Positions 34,514 to 46,456 of a stretch of DNA of 64,000 nt are shown one piece after another. The translations under genes were made by a program, and so were the position numbers. Position 1 is the first letter of the stretch. Each line of letters starts with the position of its first letter. This DNA is from Physcia stellaris (taxonomy: Eukaryota; Ascomycota; Lecanoromycetes; Caliciales; Physciaceae), in NCBI GenBank assembly GCA_018902385.1, contig JABSSW010000025.1, positions 434,001 to 498,000 on the forward strand, written 5' to 3'. The notes beneath the pieces are model-generated. The model was not told the origin of the DNA and did not search any database. It saw only the letters and a list, made by a program, of their open reading frames with translations.

Positions 34514-37210
34514 GGTTATGAGCCCGGGTTTAGCGTATGCTGCCCGTGGCAATGATGTTGCAACTGCCTGGCAAGCAGTCCGGCTTGGCAAGCCGTGGGG
34601 CGTGTCCTTAGGGGTATTAGGTGGCCCTTCGTAAGCGGACTCGTACCCACCTACCGCACGGGATTGACCACCGTCTCCACGAGGGAGTAAACGACATGTG
34701 AAGAGGATTCACCGTTCGACCGCGTTAAGGCTGTAGAGAGGATCTACATGGGCTCGACCACCAGCTCTGCGAGTGAGCAAACGGCTGTAGAGGTTCGACC
34801 ACCAACTCAACGAGTGAGTAAACGGCAGTAGGGAGGACCTACACGGCCCTGCGTTGGAGGCAGAAAGACTGGAGGATGCCAGTTCAACCTCACATCTATC
34901 GACAATCGGTCACCTAGTCATGTACCAAACGACTCCATACGTGACCACTCGTCAATCGCCAGTCAGCTTTGTACGAAACAGCTACCTCACTGGCACTCGC
35001 TAATTGCCACTCGGCCGAAGCACCTAGTCGGCCGCCACACGTGGCATTTCACTCCACCCTTCGACCCTCGCTATTCAACACCTTGTCCGGTTACATGTCA
35101 AAGAAAGAGCTAGGAACAAGGGCATACAACAAGAGGTAGAAGCGGTGGATTACATGTCAAGAAGCCGAAGCCTGCATCAGGAATTGCCGGCTCGCTCGCT
35201 CCACCTACCCCCAGAACTTCAATCAGGACCTCATCTGACCGTGGATGACCTACACCGCATGTTACTTGAGAAGCCGAGACCAATAGGCCTGCAGCAGCAC
35301 CAATTGCGCTCGTTCTCTCCGCGCAGTTCTGGCAAATGCAGTCCCGAAAGCATTTACCTCTCCTTTGGCCTCATACAAAATCGCATTACGTCATGCCTCA
35401 ATGCGACGACCAGATCTGCTCTCGAAACGGCCGAATTCGAGATCTTCAGACCTACACATGCTCGCGGAAATCTTCCGCGCCAATTCTCAGTCCCGGTCCA
35501 CTCTCGATCCACGTTTCTTGATTCTCGGAGGTCTCTTACTCGACTCCAATCTGCAGGCGCTGCCAAGGGCATCTCGCCACCTATTTGTTTAGCAGTTGGT
35601 CCACATCGACCGCTTCGAGAACCGGAAGCAGTGGGATATTCATGGGGATCTCTATCTTGGGGGAGTATTGGCCTGGAGGAGCCACAAAAGTTATTTGTTT
35701 TCGAACCCAGGAGTTCTGGATCGTGTTAATTTGCTTTGTTTAGTCCCCACCACCCACCCTGTCACTCATTTACCTTTGGGGGAGTCTAACTTGTTGTTTG
35801 TTGTTGTTTTATTGATCTGTAGGGACATGGTTGTTCTTCTTTGTGGTTGTTCGTCTTGATCTAGCACGAAACTCACCTACTCCCTACCACCCTGCGGCTT
35901 CGTTATCGAACGATAAATACGAGGGGGAGAGGGCGAGAAGAACGATCAGACGTGACAGTACTGCTTCGGGGAGCGTACTGTACAGTTACAGCAGTGAGCC
36001 TGCTTCAATGGTGTACCTCTAGTGAGCCTGCTACAACGGCGTACCTTTAGTGAGCCTGCTACAACGGTGTACCTCTAGTGAACCTGCTACAATGGTGTAC
36101 AGCTTCGTGGGAGTATACAGTCATTGGTACGAGTTGAAGTCAGATAGTACCGCTTCGGGGGAGCGTACTATGCAGTCACGAGTACGCCTAGGAGTCAGAT
36201 CAATACCGCTTCGGAGCGTATTGAGTCTGTTACAATAAGAGTCAGATCAATACCGCTTCGAGGGAGCGTATTGAGCCTGCTACAATAAGGGCTTGATGCC
36301 AGACAGTACCGCTCCGGGGGAGCGTACTATGCAGTCATTACACCTGGGCCTTGCAGAGCAGGAACTCGGTCAAGGACAAGAACTCGATCAAGAAGGACAA
36401 ATAGCGTTGGAGATATCTGACCTTTTCGCATACTAATCGACCTGTTTCTCTGACAGGGTTTAGTCAGGTCAGATGCACCACCTTCCTCATCGATTTCTCG
36501 ACCATCTCCCACCTTTCTCACTTCGTTGGCACATCCTGTGGATCTCCCATAGCCAAATTACATATGGATTTGGCCAATGAGATCGCAATGAGAGATGGGA
36601 GATCTGAGGCATTTGCGAGACGTCAATGATGCCATCAAGTGGATCCAAGTGTTAGCCGCCAATGCATTCGACTCTCGCCTCTGCGGCAAACTCAGGCAAA
36701 AGATACTTGTTCCACCGTGTACCTTCTGGCCAATTCTAGGTAGCAGCTGCCATATCGATGCATCACCTCATGGAGAAACGCAGAACGCCTTCAGTTACTC
36801 GGTCGCACGTCTTACAAATCGGCCTTACGTCATATCTGAAGCCAATAGGTCATCGGACCTCTATTCGTTCGTTTCTGCAGTCTTCGCATCGGTGTATGGC
36901 CTGGCCCTAGGACCTACTGCGTTGGGGGAGCTTGCTCGGAAGTCCTAGGCAATACATCGCGGGGGAGCTCCAGGAGTCACTTCGTTGGGGGAGTTAGCCT
37001 GCAGCAATGACAGTCACCCGTTTCAATAGGTCAAGATATACCGGGCTGGGGGAGCTTGCTCTGAAGCTCCAGGACACGCATCGCTGGGGAAGCTCCAGGA
37101 CTCACCCCTGAGGGGGCTAGGATCAGCATCGCTGGGGGAGCTTGCACGGAAGCTCCAGGCATCATGGTATCTGCTCTAGGCAGGAGGTACAGGCGGATGC
37201 TGTGGGGGAA
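34514..37210 (+). repeat. Interior of element A: several reiterated motif families
   Basis: Three repeat families are visible. (1) A GACCACC...CGAG-GAG-AAACG block occurs three times near 34669, 34755 and 34797. (2) A 28-bp unit starting AGTGAGCCTGCTACAACG occurs four times in perfect tandem at 35993-36104. (3) Purine blocks containing TTCGGGGGAGCGTACT (35960-36330) and then CTGGGGGAGCTTGC (36915-37150) occur about five times each, the last just before the 3' LTR, where a polypurine tract belongs. Confidence 0.75.
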
Positions 37211-37397
37211 TGTTGAAAAGACAGCCTCCGCAGTGGTGGATGCGCAAGGGTCCAGTTGGTATAACCTGACGAAAGAAGGACTAGTGCGTCCTTGTTGAGA
37301 CTACTCGCCTTGACATCGCACACATCAAAGCTTTCTGCCTGCCTGTACTTAGAAACTACACGCAATCCATGCAGTCATTGCCCATGCCTGTTTAACA
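37211..37397 (+). repeat. 3' LTR of element A
   Basis: Starts TGTTGAAAAGACAGCC after a polypurine tract (TGTGGGGGAA) and is followed by the TAAAC duplication. Confidence 0.85.
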
Positions 37398-37865
37398 TAA
37401 ACGAAAAAAGCGTTTTTATTTCGTATAAAAAAATTGAAAAAATCGATTTGCACGAATTAATTGTTGATAAAAAAACGACGAAAAATTACACATTTGAATA
37501 TTTCAACGCGTCAAAATCGATAACATAATAAAATAATGACGTTCGTAAATTTGTTTTTGACAATTTCGAAAATGAATGAATTGTTTGTTGTTGAAATTGA
37601 AATAAAACACGATTTCGAAAATTTTTTTGAACATTTTTTTGAATCAAAACAATTTCGATATATTTTTCATCAATAATTGAAAATCGTGATTATCGCAAAA
37701 AATTCAAAAAATGTGTTTGAATTTTTTTTGAACGTTGAATACGTGATAAATGTTTTTCATTTTGAATTCGATATCAATAACATAAAAATTGATTTTCGAA
37801 AAATTTTCGTTGATGTAAAATTTCATTTTATCATTCAATCATTTGATCAATACATCAGTTTCGTG

Positions 37866-38039
37866 TGTTACGAACGTGTTTCGAAAACATTGTCGCAAAG
37901 TTAGAAAAAACACGTGACTAAAATTTGATTTTCGCAAATTTTACACATATTTTTCGATTTTCATCTGTACATATCTTTTTTCTTTTTAGTTTTAGAATTT
38001 TCGTTTAATGAATATCGACTATCATGCACGACTGTAACA
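37866..38039 (+). repeat. 5' LTR of element B
   Basis: Begins TGTTACGAACGTG and ends GACTGTAACA, a perfect terminal inverted hexamer. It is preceded by TCGTG. Confidence 0.9.
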
Positions 38040-38051
38040 TTATTCTAAAAC

Positions 38052-38247
38052 TGTTGAAAAGTACGATGACAAAAGATTGAAATATGAACACGAATAGAAT
38101 CAGAATTTCTGATTGATCGATTAAACGAAACGTGTCAAAATCGATCATTATTAAAAACATTTGCGCAATCAAATTGTATTTATTTCTGTACGTAATTTCG
38201 ATAGTATTGCATGCAATGCAATGACAATCATTCATATTCGTTCAATA
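38052..38247 (+). repeat. 5' LTR of element C
   Basis: Starts TGTTGAAAAGTACGATG. The primer-binding site that follows (AATTATGAAATTCG) is an eroded form of the one in element A. Confidence 0.9.
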
Positions 38248-41200
38248 AATTATGAAATTCGAATTAACATAAATTTTTTGTGATTGTCAACGTCAATCGT
38301 TCGATCACGAAATCACGAAAATCAAACAACAATGAAAATGTTTCATCGATTCGATCGCGTCAAAATTGTAAAAATGTTTTACATATTCGAATTCGATCAT
38401 CAATTCAACGAATAAACGAACGATTGTGAAAATGTTTCACGCAATACAACAAATAAAAAAATTTACATATTTATATATTATATCACGCATCATGAACGAT
38501 TTCGAATTCAACAAATTTAACGCGCGTCAAATTTGCGATATTTTTATTCGTCAAAATTGCGAAAAATGATTCAAATTAATGAAACAATAATTTATCGACG
38601 AAAAAATTTGAATAATCGTCGATTCAAATTATGTGTCGAAATTGTTGTCGAATAATTTTCGAAAATCAAAATGAAATGTCGATTTGAATTTTGATAAAAA
38701 AAAAATTGAAAAAAAAAATTTCGACGTAAAAACACAATATCAATTTATCGAATATATCGATGACGATAATCAAAAATTGATGACGAAATTGAAAATTGTC
38801 AAAAAAATTTGAAAAATTTTTGTCAACAAATACAAACAAAAACTTGTTACAACTGAACGACAATTGTTGCAAAAATTCATGAATTACAAAAAATTTTCAA
38901 ACGTGATTATTGAAATCGTTTATATCGATATCATCAAAAAAAATCGCAAAATTGCAAACATGCAATCAAACATAATGAGTTTGTTCAAATCAAAACGTCG
39001 TTTTCAAACATTTTTAACATTTTTGTTTGTCGAATACGATGTTATTCGTGATGCAATCGACGCACAAAACAATTTCGATATCGATAAATTTATTCAAAAA
39101 TTGCAAAAAAAAAACACAATTAATTGCGAACAAAATCGTCGAATCGACGTTGATGATCAAAAACAATCGTCGTCAATCGTATCGCATATTTCAACGACGA
39201 TTTTTTAATTTTGATAAAAATTTTCGTCGTCGTTTCAAAATCATGACGAAAAAAATTAAAAATTGTTTTTTTTGTGACGATTCACACAAAATCGTCGAAT
39301 GCAATTTTTTGAAAACATTAAAAAAATGAACAAAAAAACAACAAATCAAAAAATTGTTCACAATCAAAAATAAAAATAAAAACAAAAAACATAAAACGTA
39401 TAACGTCGCAAATTTTTTTTCGTTTAATAACAATTTCAATTTCGACATCGACATCGATTCAAACAATAAAAACGATATAAAAAAAATCGTCGTTTTGTCA
39501 AAAAAATTGATCAATAAATTTTTCAAATTCGTATGAATTGCAAATATCGACGTTTCGTCACACATGATTGACGATTTTCGATTTTTTAATGAATTTTTCA
39601 AATCGATTAAAAAACGCACGATCAAAATCGAAAAAAAAAAATTGTATTCAAATTAATGTAATTCAATAACCATACGCGTCAAAAATAATAAAAACACGTT
39701 AACGAAAATGTTTTATATATTTGATTTCGACGTCAATTTTTTATTCGACAAACATTTTATCAAAAAAAATTTGATAAAAAATTTCAATGACGATAATTTG
39801 TTCATGCGTAATAAACAAAACGTTGAAATATTTCGAGCATTCGTTCAAAAAAATGTTTACATAATAAACAAAATCACATCAGAATTTAAAAAATACGCAT
39901 TGTTAACGAGCAACACGATATTTGCAATTGAATTTTTTAAAATTTTGTTTGTTTCATTTGCAATGTCAACAATCGTGAATTCGAACGAAATTTTGTTCGA
40001 TGCAAATATTGATTTTCGAAATAATATCGAAATCGATTTTCAATTATCGAATGTTGATTCAAATATTGATTCAAATGTTGATTCAAATATTGATTCAAAT
40101 GTTAATAAAAAAACGTGATTTATACGAATTATAATATCGACGTTTTGATCATATGAAATTTGCAAAATTTCGAAATTTGCACAAAATCACAATTTTACGC
40201 AAATCGATTTTCATCGTCGAAAATCGCAACGATTCATGTAAAATATGTGCGATTACGAAAATGATTAATGCATATAATCGTCGTTTAATCGAACGCAAAA
40301 TTCATATATTGAAATTGATGTTTATTAACATTTGCGAATTTTTATTTGTTTCAAAATTCGATTACGAATATTTTTAAAAATCGTGAATAATCATTTTCGA
40401 CGAACGTGAATTCTATTTTTCGCAAACGAATCGATGTTTTTGAAATTTTCAACAAATGGAAATTGAAAATGAAATTAGAAACTCAACGAAAATTACAAAC
40501 AATACGTTGTGACAACGTCAAAAAATTAAAATTTATATTCGATTTTTGATGCGAATTTATCGACATTGTTTCACAGTATATCGTTTCGTATAATTTCATT
40601 CAGAACGATGTAATAAAACGTGTCATAAAAACATTCGAAAATCAAATTCGAACAATGATTCAAAATGCAAAATTGTTTATAAAATTTTGACTTGAAACAA
40701 AAAAACAAATGTATATGTTCGCAATCGTATGAACACGAAATCAATAATCGACGACAATTCAACAAATTTTATTGAAATTTGAACAAATATTAAATCGTCG
40801 ATAAATCACATACGAATTTGAAAATGCAAATGTTATTCGTTTGTTGATATCAAATCATTGTTTGAAAAAAATAAAAAAAACAAATTCGTCAATACAGAAA
40901 AATCGAACGTGTTCATGAATTATGACGAAAACATCACGATTCAATACAAAATATAAATTTTCGATCGTCGTGATGTCATCAAACATCACAAAATAATGTT
41001 TTTTGAACATGAAAAATGAAAAAATGAATCGTTGAATTTGTTCACGATTACGATAAACGAATTATTTGAAAAACGATTTGTCGAAAAATCACGCAAAATA
41101 ATTATTGCATTTGCAATCGTTTCGATAACATCAACGTTTACATCAATTTTTGTTGCATCAATTTTTGTGAAAATTTCGATTTTTGTTGCGTTCATGATTT

Positions 41201-43731
41201 CGAAAAACAAAAAACAAAATTCAATCAATGCACACAAAAAAAAACGATGATAAATTCATCGATACATCGAATGAAAAAAATGAAATCAACGAATTTACGA
41301 CAAAATCGACAATTCAAACGCGCGTTAAATTAACATTTTTTATCAAATTTTCACGCATGATACAACAATTTTTTCACGTGACAATTTTCAAGCGCAAACG
41401 AAATATCACGAATGAAAAAAAACGAAATGAACATCGTAACAAAATTGCACGCGTTATGATGATTTTTTTGATCGAAAATTTCGATACGTGCGAACATGAT
41501 GAATGAATTTTGTTTGCAACAACAAAAAAAACAAATCGACAATTCGTTGAAAAATTAATCATATTTGTATTCGAAAATTATCAGAAAATCGTCAATGATT
41601 TTATTTGAAACAAATTTTGATTTGAAATCATTCAAATCGAATTGACAACGTTAATAATCAATGAAATTTGAAACGTCGTCATTTCATCGAAAAACGTCAA
41701 TATCGTTATCAATAAATGAATATTCAAAATCAAAATGCATGTGAATGATACATTGAACAAATTGAAAATCAGACTCGTTGCAAAAAATTTCTCGCAAATG
41801 TATGAAATCGATTATACAAATATTTTTGTTTCAATTGTCAAATTCGATATTTTTCGTCTGTTTTTTGTCATCGTTGCGTTGAAAAATTTCGAATGTCATC
41901 AAATGAACGTCAACAATGCTTTCACGAAATCATTTTTAAAAAAAATAATTTACATGAAATCGTCATTCGACGTGAATTTATTTTCAAAACAAACATTTCT
42001 GATTCGTCGAAATTTTTATGAATTGAAACAAGCAATTAAAAACTGACACGAGCGTTGCGTGAAAAAATTGCATAAATTGAATTTCGAACAGATTTCGATT
42101 GATTTTTGCATGTTTCGTCATAAAAAACGAAAAATCATATTGTTTTTTTACGTGAACGACATTTTTGTTGTCGTCAAATTCAACGAGCAAGTCAATTGAT
42201 TCAAAAATGAATTCAAAAAAATATTCAAAGTCAAAAATTTGAAAAAAATGAAAAAAATTTTTGACATTAGAATCACTCGCGATCGTAAAAGACGAATTAT
42301 TCGATTGAATCAAACTCATTATTTGAACGAAATATTGAATGAATTGCATATGAATATCGATAAACACGAACGCACGAAACTATTCATGAACGATTACGAT
42401 TCATTCAAATCAACTGAATCGAACGACGAGCGAATTGATTCAAAAAATTATCAACACAAAATTGAAAAACTCATGTATGTTGTTATACACATTCGTTCAA
42501 ATATCGTTTTCGCATTAAAACGATTAAATCAATATTTCAATGATTTTGCGAAACATCACGATAAAACAATGAAAATTTTGTTTCGTTATATTCGATCGAT
42601 CATCGATTTAAATTTTGTATACGATTTGAAATTGAACAACAATGAAAATTTCAAAATCAAAATTTATTCGAATTCTGATTACGCAATCGATAAATTAAAC
42701 AAAAAATCGATTTTCGAATACGTTTACATGTTCGCTGAAAAATCAATATCGTGAATGAATCGTAAACAAAAATCGATCGCTATTTCAATCATTGAAATCG
42801 AATATATGATTTTATCGACATGCGTTAAAAAAAAATTATGAATAACACAACTTTTTCGTGATTTGAATTTCATCAAATATTTTAAAATCGAATTGAATCA
42901 AATAATATTCATTCAAAACGATAAACATGAAATTTGTTCATCAATGCAATTTTGAAAAATAATTAAATCGTTAATTTGTTGATCAAAAACGCATATATTC
43001 ATAAACGATCAAAACACATTGATGTGATTTATCACAACATCAAAAATTTGCATCAAAAAAATTTGATTCAATTGAATTACGTTTCAAATGCAAACATGAT
43101 AATCGATAATTTGATTAAATTATTGTCAAAAAATAAATTCAAAAAATTCGTGAAACAATTGAAATTGAAAAAATCGAAAATCAATTAAATTTTTTCAATA
43201 ATCAGAATTGTTTTTTTCATGTTGACGTGTTGATGATTCAATCGTACACATTTGACGAATCATGATCGAAAACGAAAATTCGTTGATCGTGCTCGAACTC
43301 GAATTGCATGATAATTCAAAATGATTTTTTTTGAAATCGTTCGAATTTAATTTTCTGATCAAAAAAAATCAATGTTTTTCTCGTCAATATTAAGAAAGTT
43401 CGAGCTTAATGAAAATTACGTCATTTTTTTCATTTTGAAACGATGATGATTCGATTGTACGAATTTGACAAATTATAATTGAAAACAAAAATTCGTTGAT
43501 CGTGTTCAAATTCGAATTGCATAATGATTCAAAATGATTTTTTCGAAATCAATTTTTTGATCAGAAAAATTCAATGTTTTTTTCATCAATGAACGTAAAA
43601 ATTGAAATTCAATGAAAATTACGTCGTTGCACGAATTAACATTCAATGAAAATCACAATCAATGCAAAAATTGAAATTCAATGAAAATCGCATTCACGAA
43701 TGCAATGAACATGATTGTCATCGAATGAAAA

Positions 43732-43927
43732 TGTTGAAAAATACGATGACAAAAAATTGAAATATGAACACGAATAAAATCAAAATTTCTGATTGATCGA
43801 TTAAACGAAACGTGTCAAAATCGATTATTATTAAAAACATTTGCGCAATCAAATTGTACTTATTTCTGTACGTAATTTCGATAATATTGCATGCAATGCA
43901 ATGACAGTCATTCACATTCGTTCAATA
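43732..43927 (+). repeat. 3' LTR of element C
   Basis: The partner of the copy at 38052, with nine differences by eye, all transitions. It is followed by AAAAC. Confidence 0.9.
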
Positions 43928-46283
43928 AAAACTTCATTTTTATTCAATGAGAAACGTATACATGTATTTGTATGCGTTTTTCTAACAAATCATCAATGAT
44001 CGAAAAAAGACAACGAGACTGAATAACGCATCATAAACAGTGTTACTGAATCAGTCAATCAAGATTCAAATATTTAATTTATCAATTGCAAAATCAACTG
44101 TTTATCAATACGATCTTATTCAACAAATCGTACAATTTCATTGATCGTTTTTATTTATTTATCTGTTCGACATATCTTTTCGATAATTGCACGAATTAAC
44201 ATTTATTTACTCGACAACTCTTTCAACGATTGCACGAATATTTTACTCATTACAGCTCGAGAAAAATTCTGAAATATACGAATTTGCAAATCAAATTAAC
44301 GTATTCTTTTCAATTTCGTTCGAAACAACTTATCGATTCGTTCGTTCGTATCAACATTTATTTATCATTTGTTCGACAATTTTCTTCAGAAATTGCACGA
44401 GCGTCATTTTCATTACAATTTGAAATATTTGATCAAAACATACGCGTTTGCAAATCAAATCGATTCGTTTTTTCTGTTTTCGATCGAGAATGCACGTCAT
44501 GAATTTGTATCGAAAATTTTTATTCAAAACAATTTTCAATCCGCTCGTCATGAATTTTCTTACGAAATTTTCGTCGAAAACAATTCTCATCTCATCGTGA
44601 AAACGTCGAAATTCAGACACATACGAAAAGAAATTAGCGAATTTGAAAAATTCGCGTTGATTTTCTAGTTATCATAATAAAGAAACGATAATCGTTGCTG
44701 AATTTGACATCATTGATTTTTCAAATTTCGCAGAATGTACTCGTTGTGGGTATTGGTTTATGCAAAGCGATTGCGAAAAATCATTGACAAAGATTCATTT
44801 CATTGTTTGTTTTCGCAAGAATTTCATAAAGAAATCGCGAAACGAATTGAGTTGAAAAGATTGAAGAATTGAAAACTATGAAATTCATTTTTGTTGTTGT
44901 CGATATCGATTATTTCGATTCAATTTTGTTGTGCGATATTCAAAAATTCGATTTACATCACGAAACGATTATTTTTTGTCAACATTTGCAGAATATTCGA
45001 ATCAATTATCGCGAAATCGATTTGATTCAATTGTTTCATATTTGTTTACGTAATTTTGTTTTCGTATAATATCAAAAACAAAACGAAATCGTTAAACAAA
45101 ATTTAAACAAATGATTAAAAATCATTATTATTACATTTTTTGCGAATTTTTTTGCAAATTTTTTCTTTTCGAAATTCGATATTTTTGTTTTTTTCTTATC
45201 GCAATATTATTTTTGTTTTAATTGTTTCGCATTTTTTTCGTCGTTGACACGTTTGTTACAACATATTCAAATTGTTTGTCAGAAAGTCGTTTGCAAACAA
45301 TGCGACGAGATTTTCGAATCGAACAATAAATTGCACGAACATTTTCGTCAACATCATACAGCGAAAAAAATAATTAACGCTTCGAAACGAAATTTCAATA
45401 AAAAATAAATAAAAATTCAACAATTTTATCAACAATTTCAAAATCAATTTCATCAACAACAATAACAAAATTTTCGATATTTAAATTTGTCACATTTTCA
45501 AAACGATCGAAAAATTTATTTATTTCGTTCGTCATTTTTGCAACAATTGCATCAACAACGTCAAAACGTTCGCATTTTTCATTATTTACATTCAAATTTA
45601 CATCAAAGTTCGCGAAAATTGTATCAATTAATTTGTTTATTTCGTTCGCAACATTTTCATTAAAATTTCGAAAATCGATTTCGAAATTCTATTTTACAAT
45701 CGATAATTTGATTCGCATGTTTGTTGAAAAATTCAAATCATTTGATTTGCAATAGCATCAAAATTGTCGTCTTTTTTCGCAAAGTTTTGACGTTCGTCGA
45801 TTTGTTTATCAGTCACGAATTATCGTCTATTTTTTGTTTGCAGTCAATCAGAAAACATCGATTAATCAAAATCTGAAAAGCTCGAATTCGAAGAGTTTTC
45901 AGCAACATACGTTCGCGAAATCGATATCGTTTTGTCGTTTTGCTTTTGTTTTGTCAGAGAAATCGACTTTTTCATCATACAAAAAGTCAAATTTTTTTAC
46001 ATTTCGTTGCAATCAAGATTTTCATTTTTGCAATCAAAATTCTCGTCAAGATTTTCATTCGCATGATTTCGACTCATTTTTTCGTTTACGTTTTCGTCGT
46101 TTTTTCGATTTTCGTTTTCAGATTTTCATGTTTGTTGCATTTGCTTTGATCGTTTCAACTTTCGCAATGATTCGTTCGATTATTCATGATTCAATCATCG
46201 ATATTTTTCGAATCGTCGATCGTTGAAAAAGATATGAGAAAAATAATCGTTTCGAAACGAAATTTGCAAAAAAAAAAAAATAG

Positions 46284-46456
46284 TGTTACGAACGTGTCTC
46301 GAAGACATTGTCGCAAGATTAGAAAAAGCACGTGATTAGAATTTGATTTTCGCAAATTTTACACATATTTTTCGATTTTCATCTGTACATATCTTTTTCT
46401 TTTTAGTTTTAAAATTTTCGTTTAATGAATATCGACTATCATGCACGACTGTAACA
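46284..46456 (+). repeat. 3' LTR of element B
   Basis: Same ends as the 5' copy. It follows an A-rich tract (46267-46280) and is followed by TCGTG. Confidence 0.9.

Larger units (their letters stand above)
34329..37397 (+). mobile_element. LTR element A: non-autonomous copia-like LTR retrotransposon, normal base composition
   Basis: LTRs lie at 34329-34513 and 37211-37397 (about 185 and 187 bp; TGTTGA... start; by eye 85-90% identical, so not young). The target duplication TAAAC lies at 34324-34328 and 37398-37402. The primer-binding site GGTTATGAGCCCGGG at 34514 fits the initiator-Met tRNA type used by copia elements. Between the LTRs is 2.7 kb without a gag-pol polyprotein. The piece at 36595-36948 (CHIDASPHGETQNAFSYSVA) may be a trace of RNase H. 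It is a broken deletion derivative. It inserted into the hAT element and, unlike its surroundings, is not AT-rich. Confidence 0.85.
38052..43927 (+). mobile_element. LTR element C: Ty1/copia retrotransposon, heavily mutated, nested in element B
   Basis: Identical-length LTRs lie at 38052-38247 and 43732-43927 (196 bp each, about 95% identical). The duplication AAAAC lies at 38047-38051 and 43928-43932. The copia order of parts is visible: zinc knuckle (CFFCDDSHKIVEC) near 39270; pre-integrase and integrase start (CKICAITK) near 40230; copia reverse transcriptase (RLVAKNFSQMYEIDYTN, MNVNNAFT) near 41735-42050; RNase H (SDYAIDKLNKKSIFEYVYM) near 42680. The full length of 5.9 kb is present, so the copy was whole on arrival. 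It now has dozens of breaks and is a fossil. LTR divergence reflects mutation pressure more than time. Confidence 0.9.
37866..46456 (+). mobile_element. LTR element B: short LTR retrotransposon, heavily mutated, carrying nested element C
   Basis: LTRs lie at 37866-38039 and 46284-46456 (174 and 173 bp, TGTTAC...GTAACA ends, about 95% identical). The duplication TCGTG lies at 37861-37865 and 46457-46461. Without C the element is about 2.7 kb, so it is probably non-autonomous. I see only a gag-like part, including a finger-like CKQCDEIF...NNKLHEHFRQHH near 45290-45365. The element is broken many times over. It inserted into the hAT transposase. Almost all LTR-pair differences are C/T before T, or the complement. 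Confidence 0.85.
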
